Notes under the pieces: generated by a model
Told to the model about the DNA's origin: nothing
The model's database searches: none
What the model saw: the letters and a program-made list of their open reading frames with translations, nothing else
Origin: Spongospora subterranea f. sp. subterranea
Lineage: Eukaryota; Endomyxa: Phytomyxea; Phytomyxea; Plasmodiophorida
NCBI GenBank assembly: GCA_049724395.1
Contig: JAUGWO010000222.1
Span: 88,380 to 152,379, forward strand
DNA length: 64,000 bases
Direction of reading: 5' to 3'
Part shown: in pieces, positions 47,325 to 58,560 of the stretch
How positions within the stretch are numbered: position 1 is the stretch's first letter
Layout of the letters: each line of letters starts with the position of its first letter
Position numbers and translations under genes: made by a program

Positions 47325-47907
47325 AAATATTCGCGAACAGTAATAATAAATTTCATAATATAGCAGGAGTAATGCCGATCACGATCGAGAATTCCGAGTA
47401 CATGATTTGCAAATAAGGTGGGCAACAAGATCCTTAAAAGAACATTTCCCATATCCGATAACGCGAAGACGTTCTGCATATGGGTGGGACTATCGGTATC
47501 AGTATCATTATACTGACGACTCACAAACTCTTGCCTGCATGGGTGCATGGTTCAGCCAATGAACCAATCATCCGGCACCCCAGATTGATCACAACTTTTG
47601 CGATGGACGCGTTTCAGTTCCATCACAGCGATCGGGTTGAAATGTACTGTAGTACCTTCTCATTATGGGTCGCTTATGGGCTCAGCAAAGCTGCTTCGAA
47701 CATGTCCAGCGTCTGCAATTTCCATATATTGAACAGGGTCATTCGCGCTCAAAAGCACTGGAAAAAACAACTTCAACCATCAGGTTGTGTGGTCGTTAGG
47801 ACAGATTATGTTGCTGAATCCAGCTGGTCTAATAGGTTCCTTCATAGGATACCCAAGCTACTTGTAGCGGCCAGGCGGAAGTAGGGAAAGCCTGGTAGTA
47901 CACAGGC
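47325..47907. other. Stretch between the CE4-like gene and the GT92-like gene
   Basis: Open frames on both strands (plus 47480-47884, minus 47204-47548) overlap each other and have no recognised domain. Part may be 3' exons of the minus-strand gene that follows. Confidence 0.3.
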
Positions 47908-48600
47908 TTACTCAACCCATAAGAACCCGCGATCCTTTGTATACCATACCATACCAACCATCAGCGGCTCAAGCGTCTGAAAATTTTCAAAGGCCTTCAG
48001 AACCTGGTTTGGAAGTATTTTATTTTCACAAGGCAAAAACATGTTTTCGGAGTTCACAACAAACCACGATGCGTTAGGCAAGAAAGTGATGCTTTTAACA
48101 AATTTCGAGATTGATGGCGCTTCGGAGCAAGGATTTTTGCGCGGATAATCGTTGACAGGAATGATTGAACTGATTGCAAAATTATCTTTGGTCAAATAAT
48201 TGAGCATGGTGAGCCTAAAGTGTAAACGAACGTCCACTTCCCATCAATCCATGTATTTCAAAATCAGTCTTCCGAATTTAAGCTTTAAGGAACGGCGACC
48301 TCCTGGTTGGAGCAAGACACGATATGTTCCAAATTCCAAAAAATGGCTCCATGCATATTTCACAATCCCAGAATGAGAAGTTGAGAACTTGATGGGTGAA
48401 CGATGAGTGGCGTTGGATAGAGAGACGTCAAATAGTGCCTGTGTCAGACATTGGACGGATTCGTGACTAAAGTATGGCTCCGACAGGAAGACGCGACCGT
48501 GTTTCGTGTTAGATGTTTTATCACATTGTTGAACACGAAGACATCGCAAATTCTACAAAGGAAAACGAATTGAGGACTCAAAGTGATATCAGAGGCCATG
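47908..48600 (-). CDS. GT92-like (DUF23) glycosyltransferase-related gene, degenerate or partial
   Basis: Minus-strand exons encode FLSEPYFSHESVQCLTQALF and later SISKFVKSITFLPNASWFVV, then NSENMFLPCENKILPNQVL and MVGMVWYTKDRG. The pattern W(F/I)xxxDxDEF(L)xP followed by a helix and W is the core of GT92-type glycosyltransferases. Here the DxDE is NSEN, so the usual metal site is missing. The first exon may begin at ATG near 48592. An intron must lie near 48240. The assignment rests on pattern alone and is tentative; a frame without a function is possible. Confidence 0.4.
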
Positions 48601-49300
48601 TTAGAAGTTTAAGAACACATGCTGTGGCCTGTGCCTGATCATTTATTTCTTGCTCGCTCACCTACAGTACGAGAACAGTACGTGTACGTACCGTAGATGA
48701 CAATATTATCCATCTGACAAAATTCGCAAAACTCCGTGGAAATGACAAAATTAGTGCCATTTTCTAGAGATTTGGTGACAGAATTATCCCATCTGAGACC
48801 CCTTGCAATGACAAAATCAAAAATTTTTATCCATTTGGCGACCTGACAGTGAGGAAAAGTCCGAGCGGCGCAACCCTCTTATTTGATGTTTGGATGGTAT
48901 GTACATGTACCTTCCGCCTCTACTGGTACTCAATTTTTCAAACGATTTTTGTTTCAATAAAGTGCGTGAAAAAGTGCGATGAGCAAAAATGGAGATTTTT
49001 CCAGGTGGCATGACAAAATTACTCAATTTTTCAAACGATTTTTGTTTCAACAAAGTGCGTGAAAAAGTGCGATGAGCAAAAACGGAAATTTTTCCAGGTG
49101 GCATGACAAAATTACTCAACTTTTCAAACGATTTTTGTTTCAACAAGGTGCGTGAAAAAGTGCGATGAGCAAAAACGGAGATTTTTTCAGGTGGCGTGAC
49201 AAAATTACTCAATTTTTCAGATTGTTTATGACAAAATTTTTTCCATTTTTACCGCACGAATAAAAAAAGTATATATGCCGTGACATTATTAGCATCCATC
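48601..49300. other. Repeat-bearing intergenic stretch
   Basis: The stretch is dominated by the 93-bp tandem repeat and by scattered tgacaaaatt motifs at about 48716-48830 that resemble its unit end. No gene is supported. Confidence 0.45.
48929..49222. repeat. 93-bp tandem repeat, three units plus a partial fourth
   Basis: The unit starts tactcaatttttcaaacg and ends ggtggcatgacaaaat. Three units start at about 48929, 49022 and 49115, with a partial fourth near 49206. Because 93 is a multiple of three, the minus strand stays open through the array and would encode a repeated 31-residue peptide (KISVFAHRTFSRTLLKQKSF). No start, splice or family signal supports expression. Confidence 0.9.
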
Positions 49301-49311
49301 TACGGACCTAA

Positions 49312-50192
49312 ATGTGGATGGATAATATTGTCATCTACGGTATTCCATTTGCCCTTCCAGGTTTTTTCGGCGCGCAATGTTACGGTGAAGAGTGTGTCAA
49401 CTGTCAATATGGTCACAGCCGCACAGGCTCATACACAGACCATGATGTTACATACCATCAATGTCCGAACCGTCTTCTGAAATCTTTCACAATCATATTC
49501 TATCTAATGTATTCGTTATCGGTGCCAATATGTATGCCTGTTCTGCGATCAATGTCCCACGTATGGGTTCGCCTGAAATTGCAATTGCACAAGACGAGCT
49601 GCACGCTGCCTGCCTTGGTCGATTACGCCGCGTTTGTCCTAGCGTTTTTTCCTGTGCAGACTTGCGCTCAAGTACTGCCCACATTCTCAAATACGGAAAT
49701 TGTTTATAAAGTCTGGGTTTGTCATAGGCGTCTCGTCTTATTAGCCGAACAATTTTCTCCACAACATCCATACCAGCGTTCACGTCAATTAACGGCGTAG
49801 AAACAGCCTGTACAAGGTATACTTTTTCGAGGTAGTCATTTGGACTCGATTTTCGAACTTTTGTTCAAGGTCCCGCTTCCAGGGATGCCCAAAACTGGGG
49901 TCATGCAGAAGTTATATATGAAGTAGATGATGCTGGACTTTATCTCTTATCTATCGATGCCAAAGGGGCGATTCCCCGCCATGTACATGATCATATGGCA
50001 GAAGTGGAAATGATAACCTGTTCTGGCGTCCAGTGCCAAAATCGTGATATATGCCCCGGTCAAATTTTGATGTGGCCGAGATTAGTTGCACACGCTTATC
50101 ACAATGTAAACGCCAGTCGTTCCGCCACAATTCTTTGTATCGATAAGCCCCGATTCGTACATGATGACGAACAGCTTGTCGGTCGGTTATAG
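49312..50192 (+). CDS. Unrecognised protein with a cupin-like C-terminal domain
   Basis: The last exon (from about 49883) is well supported in one frame. DAQNWGHAEVIYEVDDAGLY and GAIPRHVHDHMAEVEMI, then DICPGQILMWPRLVAHAYHN and SATILCIDKPRFVHDDEQL, end at TAG 50190-50192. HVHDH...E and a later H are placed like the metal ligands of small cupins. Earlier exons are less certain; one contains EIFHNHILSNVFVIGANMYA and PRMGSPEIAIAQDEL, with an intron of about 43 nt near 49618-49660. A start at MWMDNIVIYG (49312) is possible. The function is unknown; a metal-dependent dioxygenase or binding protein is one idea. Confidence 0.5.
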
Positions 50193-50210
50193 TTCATATA
50201 CCTAGAATAT

Positions 50211-51096
50211 ATGTCTCCAATTTTCGTAGGCGACGACGTTGAGGACACCGTTAGTATCGAAGACGCCACCACGAACGTTTGTCATAGTCCATGGGATTAT
50301 CTGATGCGGGGCAAAGAAACTGCTACATTTGTTTTTGAGGGCTCTTATCCTGGTAGATAACAGTATCGTCCTGTGAATGGACTTAACTTTGTGGATCAGG
50401 GCAAGAGATAACTTATACGGTCACTAAAACTGTATATAAAGAAGCTGGTAATCGAACCGAATCAATTCCTCAACCTTGTGGTTGATATTCCTCTAGACGC
50501 GGCTTTAGTCGCTGTTCTGGATCAAGATATGATCGTTCTTGTTAAGCATCATAGGTATAGTTTACAAGTTCTGTTTAACATGGTATCATTTTTATTGCAA
50601 TCTAGTCGGGGCTGGGAGATCCCTGGTGGCAAACGTGAATCTGGTGAATCCATTCAAGATACTGCCAGACGCGAGGTATTCTTGTCTTCTTTTTGTTATT
50701 GTCTACCAACGTGTCAATTAGATTAAAGAAGAAGCAGGTATTGACGTTCACCCCGAACTCGTTTCACTTGGACATTATGCAGCTGTCAAGTAAACAAGGC
50801 GATGTATCCTCTTTGTTCATTGATATTGATATACAATTGTATTTAGCTCGTGCACTGGCGAAAGGTTTGTAAAACAGGTGTTTTTTGCCAAAATTTTCAG
50901 AGAAACCAGTCTTCATCATCAAAACGAGATCTTAGCTGTCAAAAAGATGTTGATTGGCGATTTCATTCTCGCTGTTGAAGAACAGCCAGATTTCAGTATT
51001 CTTTGCAAAGACGATGTCGTTCATATCGTATGTTCCCTAATTAAACACTATCCATCAGATTGGTACTCTTTGAAAGATGCGGTAATAATCTCGTAG
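50211..51096 (+). CDS. Nudix hydrolase
   Basis: The gene begins 18 bases after the stop of the cupin-like gene, with MSPIFVGDDVEDTVSIEDA. The Nudix box is complete once a 45-nt intron is removed: GGKRESGESIQDTARRE joined to IKEEAGI fits GX5EX7REUXEEXGU exactly, so the Mg-binding glutamates are present. It is preceded by ALVAVLDQDMIVLVKHHS and RGWEIP. Further exons encode VHPELVSLGHYAAVK and a helical end (LIKHYPSDWYSLKDAVIIS). Nudix enzymes hydrolyse nucleoside diphosphate-linked compounds; the substrate cannot be told. Confidence 0.85.
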
Positions 51097-51519
51097 GACC
51101 TTATTGTTAAGTTTTCCAAGTGTTCGCTAAGCAATGAGAGCGACTTTCAGAATTAATCAGTACAGTTTAGCTGGAAGATATGGTGCCAGTCCACGTTTGG
51201 ATCTGAGTGAGTAATGTCCATGACAAAGGACCTCTTCTACTGCTTAAACCGCCGTTACGGATAACCCCTGGCAATCAATGTCAACTAGCTGATGCTGATC
51301 GTCACGTCACTCAAAAGGCATCCATGTCGCTGTTTCGACAAACCTACCCGGCTTCATGAGCTAAGTTTTGTTTCCACGATGCATTTGTGACCGTGTGCTT
51401 GACGCAAAAATTGTAAAATCAGACACAAGGCTGTATCGCTGTCAACGTTCATCTATAGCGATAATCATCAAGCATTACCGAAATTAATCGCAATATTCAT
51501 ATAAATATACATTGAGTTA
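51097..51519. other. Convergent intergenic region, Nudix and VPS52
   Basis: No gene is seen in about 420 bases between two gene ends that face each other. Confidence 0.4.
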
Positions 51520-54479
51520 TTAATGTCTAGTTGGATCTGTTTTCTTCTTCACTTGATATACAACAGTTTGAATTGGGACAAGTTCTTCAATGAGAGAAGG
51601 ACTAGAACCCAACGATGGATCGCGTAAGATCTCATCAAAACGTTGATAATACATCAGAAAATGCATGAGAGTGCGTCTTAAAATAGAGTCCTCCCATCGA
51701 TTTTCAGTACCATTGGCGGTGAACTGCCCATTGCAAAGGTTATTGCACAGATCGTCGATACCTATTACGTATATCAGGCACGACGAGACAACAAACCAGC
51801 ATTGAATACCCTGTCGCCATCGTAAAGCAAAAGTTTTGACTATACTCATCGTATCAGATGGGTCTACCTCATTAGAAGACGACTACCACACAATCAGTCC
51901 AAACGAGAGGCTATAAAAAATACTTACATCAGCTTTCTTAACATATGAAACAATTCGTCGGAATTCTTCTTGAGACTGAAGTATTGATTCAGCAAATGCG
52001 ATGACATGTTGGTCAGCTAATAGTTCGAAAGCGACAGATTCATCAGACCCATTCTGTAAAATAAAAACTCTATCAACTTTAAACAGGCATACGACAAAAA
52101 CTTACCACCGATTTTAACTCGAATGAGATATGTTGAAGTTGATTAATGAGAAACACCAGTCGATCCCTAGAAAAAAATCAGCAAATTCAGAAAGATAGTT
52201 AGAACAGCGTAAACAGCGTACCGAGTGGGCAAGGATGAAGCTATTTGGTTCAGCACAGACACGAAATCGTTGCGTATCCGAGATAAACTCGATCGAATAA
52301 TCTCGTCGCTAAGAAGATGGTTAAGAACCCGCTAGACAAAATAAAAGCTGTTTTAAACCTTTTGAAAGGAGAAGAATTAAGTGTTACAAGAGCATGACAG
52401 AGGGCCCCGAATCTAAAACCATTTAGTATAGCAACCTGACATAAAGAGCAGGTTCATCAGCGACCTTCGTGACAAGAAATGAACCGAGTTAACAGAGCAG
52501 TCTGAGCTGTTTGCTTTGAAACTGGTTAGACTCGCAAGGTGGGCATCGAATAATATCTGAACAAGGCTTTATATTACATTGCTTTTCACCCAAATTCTAC
52601 TTACTTTGAACCGAGGCCAAATTAGCAAATTGAATCGATCAAACATATGGTCCAGGAAAGTCATCGTCTACGCAGAAATGAAACTTCTCTTCAGAGTAAA
52701 AAGAACCCAACTCACCGTTGTACTCTTCCGATCTAGAAGCGCTTTCCTGTGTTTATCACAAACACGAACCTACGATGCTGAGTTGTGGGAAATGTGTTCA
52801 GCAACATCATTATTCGAATTACCGTTAGTACTACACCAATGATGTCATACGACGAAGCAAGATATTGTTCAAGCTCTGTCTGGATAAGACCTAACTCATA
52901 GATTGAGAAAAATTACGTAATCACAATGATAGTGACAGTACCAATAGACTTTGTAAATATTGGAGTAAATAAGTTACGATTATCAAAAAAAATTCAGATA
53001 TGTACTGATACTCGGAAGCAGCGGAATTAACCAAGAGGTGCAGGTTAGAATCCCAAACGTCTTCCCATGCAAGTGGTTGATCATTATCATTACTGAACCC
53101 AGGATTAAAAGATGGGCCTATAAGTACCTACTGGCATATCAGCGGAAGCAGAACTTTCAAAAAAGGGACTTACATTGCCCCTTTGTCCAAGGGTAAGTAC
53201 ACTCAATAGATGTTGTTCCGTTTTCTTTGTTCCAAATAAACTTCCAGTTTTGGACAGTTCTGCGCACAGCAAATCTGTCTTATCAGCAACCGGTGCTGCA
53301 CCCTACAATGGTGGCAATTGAACCATTTTGAAACGCAAGCCCCGAGTTGTTTGTTCACCTTCTTCCCGGAGCGTTTCAGTTGGATTGACCGTAAATCTTC
53401 TATATACCCATGGAAAAAGCTTGACAACAGTGCCGACACTGCGTTCGAATAAAAATTTATCACCTGAAAACAGCGTTGCCTTAACAAGAGTTCACATCAA
53501 AAACATTTTGTCAACCTCAAGAGCGATTGGCTTGGCATGTTCGGATAAAAACTCATTGAAGTATTTGAATTTTAGAAGCACCTGTTGCCTGACTTGAATG
53601 TTGGTTTTTGCCTTCTGCAACGCCTGTATTTTCTGCAGAAGAAACTGCCGGATACGTGCTACCTTTGAGTAAAAGGTGAGAAAAAAGCATGATAAATAAT
53701 CAAGGAACAGACAGCTTTCTGAGTGAGTGTTTGCACATGTTCAGCCGTTTCCGAAAGGGACGGATGTGGATGTGGACTACGAAGATATTCAATCTTCGCA
53801 TTCAGTTGAACCAAATGATCGGCGTAGCGCTCATCGATGGGATCAGTACAAATTCCCCTTGAACCGATCAGTGTCAAACGAAGTTTCAGGTCCACAAAGC
53901 ACAGCGGTACTTGACTAAGTCTGGGCTGATTACAACGACGTTGATGAAGAGCGATAGTTTGCGTTCCGCCGCTCTTCGATTCTTTAACTTCACATTCATT
54001 GATAGGCTCTATACATGCAGACTTACTGTGTGTTAATCAATATTACTATCGTTCGTACCTCAACTTGCAACTTCTTTATATCTGAGCTGATACCACCTAA
54101 GCTTTCTTGGAAACCCCTTAGCCTAAGAACGTTGGTCTCAGAACATGTACCGTCAAAATGCTGATCCTAACATTGTTTCCATGCTCTCCAGAATTGAGTC
54201 ACAGGTCTTGATTTCATGAAATAGGTCAGCAACGCAATCCGCGTTTTGTACAACTGTTGATGAGAGTCGGCAAACGTTTTTTTACCCCGAATAAAGCCTA
54301 CATTGGTCGACAGCGAATGTCTCAGCTGCTTTGAGCTGTTCTTCGATCTGGCTCGAATATTGCCGTAAATCCACCCCCTCTGCCAGCGCTTTCCGGACGT
54401 GTGCATCGGACTGAAACGCCGAGATATCATCCTCAATGCCAGTTAAATCGATATCGTCTTCGAGTCCCGATCGGTCCAT
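51520..54479 (-). CDS. VPS52: GARP/EARP tethering complex subunit VPS52
   Basis: Minus-strand exons follow VPS52 from N to C. MDRSGLEDDIDLTGIEDD, GVDLRQYSSQIEEQLKAAE and DLFHEIKTCDSILESMETML come first. LGGISSDIKKLQVE, LDAKIEYLRS-type helices and ARIRQFLLQKIQALQKAKTN lead to VRQQVLLKFKYFNEFLSEHA, the conserved block before the C-terminal rods. The end is RTLMHFLMYYQRFDEIL and VPIQTVVYQVKKK, with TAA at 51520-51522. Introns are short and numerous, and several in 51900-53200 were not resolved. VPS52 with VPS51, VPS53 and VPS54 tethers endosome-derived vesicles at the trans-Golgi. The start at 54479 gives an N-terminus typical of the family. Confidence 0.9.
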
Positions 54480-54742
54480 GATGGAATCGCATCAAAGGCC
54501 ACCAATGTGCTACTACTGCCCCAGACAAACTGGCTTATCACGTGTTGCCATGCAAAAGATAACTTGACACGCGCGGCAAAAAAGTGATCGAGCACGGAGA
54601 TTCCCTTGTTGTTATTCTGAACACTTGCTGTACAGTGTACAGCGAAAGGCTGCTCCGCGTTGTTGACGTGTGTACGGACTACACTGAGAACAGGGCCAAC
54701 AGGCATTAAAATGATGTCGATGTGTGGCTGTTTGGACGACGC
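54480..54742. other. VPS52 upstream region
   Basis: The region holds the VPS52 5' flank up to the transposon remnants. A minus-strand frame across it (54443-54706) has no recognised content. Confidence 0.3.
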
Positions 54743-54842
54743 CCTACCGTCTTCACTCGAACATCACACCATTGCTCAATGATTCTCAAAGACCCTGCCA
54801 AGGGTACTGGCCAAAAATCCGACACGTTTTGGGACCGAGTTT
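54743..54842 (+). mobile_element. SANT/Myb-like transposon ORF fragment
   Basis: The plus strand encodes CSMILKDPAKGTGQKSDTFW followed by DRV, the (D/E)DPxxGxxQKSxTFWxR motif also found at 20160-20300. It runs straight into pogo-type sequence at about 54843, so the two remnants were joined by insertion or recombination. It is too short to name an element. Confidence 0.55.
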
Positions 54843-55690
54843 TTGTGCCAGAGTCGAAGCGTTTTCTGTGTCAGAAAGGTGATAACTCTTCCAGTTTGAG
54901 CGAAAAAATTCTCTGCAAGTTCGTCACCAAGGCATCCGATCTATCATCAAATACGTTTAAAAGCAGTTGGAGTTCAAAACCGCCTTGGTCTCGGGCTCGG
55001 AAAGCCGCATCTATTGCTAAAAAGGCAACTTGAAAATTGTTTCCAGAAGCAAGAGGCAACGACTTCCAGCCGCTGGTGTGGAGACGTTCAAAAATATTAA
55101 ACGTCCTGTAATGGCGCGGACGACAGCCGCCAGGATACGCACAACCACAAAAAAGACAATGTCGTCAATATGGACGAAACCTTGCAGTGTTCTACAGATC
55201 CGATTGATTACTTGTGCCTACAGGCACGAAGCGAGTTGGAACGTTGGTTCCTGTTGAAAATGTGGCTGTTTTTGCGAATCTTCTAGCATCGCGGCTATTG
55301 CCTCCATTTATCATCGACACAGGGGTGTTCGGGGCCGACCTGATGAAACAATTGCGTTGAACAAACCCATCAACGCGCATGTACATAAGGAATACTTTGA
55401 TTTCAGATTGCAAACTATCAAAAACCTGATTGCGAAACAGCTGGCCGCGGTAGGGTGTTTACCGTTCCGCGAGAGGATCTATTCGCAATGATCGAGAATG
55501 CGTTTGATGTGATTAATCAACAAATCTACCGGTGTCGATGGATTGCAGACGCGTTTGAAAATGCGGCCAACATCCATGGGCCGAACGCGATTTCCAAATT
55601 TGGGGCTCACCTGGCGTCATTAGACGAAAACGTTTATCAACACATGACAGGAAGCAATTTGCAATTTCAAGCAAATTTCCGATCCTCACA
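54843..55690 (+). mobile_element. pogo-type transposon fragment, copy A (plus strand)
   Basis: The plus strand encodes FVPESKRFLCQKGDNSSSLS, KRQRLPAAGVETFKNI, a DDE block around FIIDTGVFGADLMK-like sequence and FTVPREDLFAMIENAFDVIN. Each is homologous to the intact-order transposase in copy B, in the opposite orientation. The stretch with the central catalytic part is deleted and the frame changes several times. Its right end stops where copy C begins, without a terminal repeat, so it is truncated. Confidence 0.75.
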
Positions 55691-55917
55691 TACCATAGAG
55701 CACGTAACAACTCCACAAACATGCTTTCCATGTGGAGCAAAGTTTTACGTCAAAATCTAGATGTGGAGTATTATATACCGTAGAGCACATAACAACTCCA
55801 CAAACTTTTTTTCCATGTGGAGCAAAGTTTTATGTGCCCAAAAAACTAGATGTGGAGTATATATGTGCCCAAAATTCTCACTGTGGAGGACCTTGTATTA
55901 AAATTGCAGAAAATCAC

Positions 55918-57337
55918 TCAAAACAGCTTCAGCGTTTGCTTGCCTACTTTCATGTGTTGATAAACACAGTTTTCGTTCAGCGACGCCAGGTGAGCCTCAA
56001 ATTTGGAGTCGCCTTCGACCCATGGATTCTGGCCGCATTTTTCAAACGCGTCTGCGATCCACCGACGCCGGTAATTTTGTTGATTAATCAATTCAAACGC
56101 GTTTTCTATCATTTTGAATAAATTTTCACGCGCGACGGTAAACACGCTACCGGCCAGCTGTTTCGCGGTCAAGTTTTGGATGGCTTGCAGTCGGAAATCA
56201 AAATACGCCTTATGTACATGCGCCTTGAGGGGTTTGTTGATCGCAATGTCGCAGACCTGTAAAATGGATGTCATTCCTTCCGGAATATATTCGATCCACA
56301 CCTTTCCCCCTGTGCTGGAATGATTGTTTTCGAGCCATTCAGTAATTAATGGACCAAAATGTGTCGTAGATCGGTCGACAATCAGCAACGTTTTCGAGTC
56401 AGGAAAGGTATTGGAGATCCAGGTTAAATACAGGATGAACACGTAGTGCGTCATCCAATGAGTGCTATTGAAAGGATCTTCGACTTGTTATAGTGAGACC
56501 CAATGTTTCATCAGATCGGCCCCGAGCACCCCAGTATCGATGATAAATGGAGGCAACAGCCGCGATGCAAGAAGACTGGCAGAAACAGCCACAGTGGCGC
56601 CTTTCTTTTCGTTTTCAACTGGAACTAACGTTCCAACTCGCTTCGTGCCCGTAGGCACAAGCAAACGATCGGAACTGTAGAACTGCAAGAAGGTTTCGTC
56701 CATATTGACGACATTGTCTATTTCATTTTGCAAAGCGATTGTGCGTATTCTGGCTGTTGTCGTCCGCGCCACGTTCAACCAGTTCAGCGGGACTTTTTGA
56801 GAAATGGTGCCAGCTCGTTCTGAAAACGAAATACGATCGAGTAAACGACGCAGTGCAGACGCGCAAACAGTGGTCGTTCTGAACAACAGCCTGGAAATAC
56901 TTGAACTTTACTGGGCAGGAGAATTCCCTGCGAAACGATGAAAGAACTTGCTCAAAAGTCACCGGGTCGCCGTGATCAAAGCGACTCCTTATTAGTTTTT
57001 CTGCAAACTCGGCCTGGTCCGGGTACTTTACAGGACGTCCAAGATTCTTCAACGTCTCGACACCGGCGGCAGGAAGTCGTTGCCTCTTGCTGCTGGAAAA
57101 TATTTTCATGTTGTCTTTTTTAGCCATAGCTGCGGCTTTCTGAGCCGAGACCAATGCGGTTTTGAACACCAACTGCTTCTGAACGTATTTTGATGACAGA
57201 CTGGATGCCTTAGTGACGTACTTTGAGAGAATTTTTTCGCTCAGCCTGGAAGAATTATCACCTTTCTGAAACAGAAAATGCTTCGACTCTGGCACAATGC
57301 GCATGACATCCTCTTTGTTCGCGCTAAATCGATCCAC
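55918..57337 (-). pseudogene. pogo-type (DDE_1) transposase of copy B, frameshifted
   Basis: The minus-strand frames 56723-57337, 56488-56886 and 55918-56454 follow one another along a single transposase. They encode KRQRLPAAGVETLKNLGRPV, then NVVNMDETFLQFY with the first catalytic Asp, and LLIVDRSTTHFGPLITEWL with the second. SILQVCDIAINKPLKAHV follows with the third. Motif order and spacing match DDE_1/CENP-B type transposases. At least two frame changes (near 56880 and near 56480), plus the one at the OTU junction, break the gene. It shares copies A and C as relatives. Confidence 0.82.
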
Positions 57338-58560
57338 TTGTAGATATTTTCTTTTCGCAACCAGCTGCGCATCGTCTCTGAAGGAACTGTATTACCGAAA
57401 ACGGTCTGGAACACACCGAAGTCACCTCCTCCAAGATTTGGATGCAGATGAAAAGCAATCATCAATCCACGCATCTCCCATGTATGCTCCTTTGGACGGC
57501 CAGAGAGTCTAGAGCGGTTTTTTGAGATAACAACTGGAGTGTCATCATCGAGAATTGCTTCCACTCGGTCAATCATTGACGACAGTAACAATTCAATGAC
57601 AGCAAACTCATGACAGTTGATCAGACAATCAGCCCGGTCTTTCCTGCGTTTCAATTCCAGCATCCGTGCAGCATCGTGCTTGGCAGCTTCTTCCTGATTA
57701 ATTCCCATCAAATTAGACCACTTCATAACGACGGCGAGATTTTTTGCATGATTTGCTGCAGCCACTGCAGTCATCGTTTTCGGTTTCTTTAGTTTCACAG
57801 ATTTTTCCCTGGACTTGCTCTTAGAAACGCCCTTTTTCTTGGAAGCGGTCGAAGTGGGTTTTTGAAACCACTGCAACCCACTCGACTGGACAAACGATTT
57901 ACGTGTGGTACAAATAGGTGCTGCAGAAGCATCTGGAGAGTTTGAGATGGGGGCAATCTGACGCCCAGCAAATTGTACAAGTGGCTGTAACAAGCAGTAA
58001 TGATTCAGACGATGACGGTGGGCTTCCTTTGTTGGCGACAAGGGTCTGAGAAATTGGTGATGAAATATAAATAAAGAGACCGGGGACGACAGATTGTAAT
58101 TCGGTAGGTGATTTTCCAGGAAAGTTGAAGTGCGGAATACCTCGATTGTGGGAATTAAATTAGAAAAACAAACAATGTCTATGTTGAAGTAGAGAGAAGC
58201 CAATACGATATCGATATTGGTTGCCCGACTGCCAGGGCGGCGCATTGTGGCAATGACATCAACAAGACTAGAAGGACCGAGTGCAACAAATGTGTGTAAC
58301 AACCTGACGATATCTTCGGCAGCAAAGCGACCCAAGCCCAGCGCAAATTGACAAATCATTTCTCTGATCTGCAGCATTTCATTGGTAGGTAGGAGTGGAG
58401 ACAGCGCCAGCGCATGATAGAAACAGTTTCCATCCCCAGGAACGTCGATTGGTTGGAAGCAGAGACCTTCGTGTTCAAAGATCGTGAATTTGGCCCATTC
58501 GCTTGACATGATTACCGGAAGATGTGAGAGGGGAGGGGAACCCCATCCCAAACTCCGCAC
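57241..58560 (-). CDS. OTU cysteine protease-like domain protein of the pogo element
   Basis: The frame encodes 439 residues; the likely start is MSSEWAKFTIFEHEG (Met at about residue 18). Residues about 25-170 are an OTU domain: IDVPGDGNCFYHALAL carries the catalytic Asp and Cys, IREMICQFALG follows, and LFIFHHQFLRPL supplies the likely His. A basic linker (KKKGVSKSKSREKSVKLKKP) leads to a region that ends GRPKEHTWEMRGLMIAFHLH and SETMRSWLRKENIYK, a helix-turn-helix-like stretch expected before a pogo DDE domain. A change of frame near 57345 separates this from the transposase frame that continues (DRFSANKEDVMR). OTU enzymes remove ubiquitin from proteins; whether this one is active is unknown. 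Confidence 0.75.
   Translation of the reverse strand: MRSLGWGSPPLSHLPVIMSSEWAKFTIFEHEGLCFQPIDVPGDGNCFYHALALSPLLPTNEMLQIREMICQFALGLGRFAAEDIVRLLHTFVALGPSSLVDVIATMRRPGSRATNIDIVLASLYFNIDIVCFSNLIPTIEVFRTSTFLENHLPNYNLSSPVSLFIFHHQFLRPLSPTKEAHRHRLNHYCLLQPLVQFAGRQIAPISNSPDASAAPICTTRKSFVQSSGLQWFQKPTSTASKKKGVSKSKSREKSVKLKKPKTMTAVAAANHAKNLAVVMKWSNLMGINQEEAAKHDAARMLELKRRKDRADCLINCHEFAVIELLLSSMIDRVEAILDDDTPVVISKNRSRLSGRPKEHTWEMRGLMIAFHLHPNLGGGDFGVFQTVFGNTVPSETMRSWLRKENIYKWIDLARTKRMSCALCQSRSIFCFRKVIILPG

Noticed and set aside
47480-47884. Plus-strand frame of 134 codons
   Set aside because: It overlaps possible minus-strand exons and shows no family signal.
48817-49212. 131-residue repeat protein on the minus strand
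   Set aside because: The frame is a by-product of a 93-bp tandem repeat; it lacks splice, promoter or homology support.
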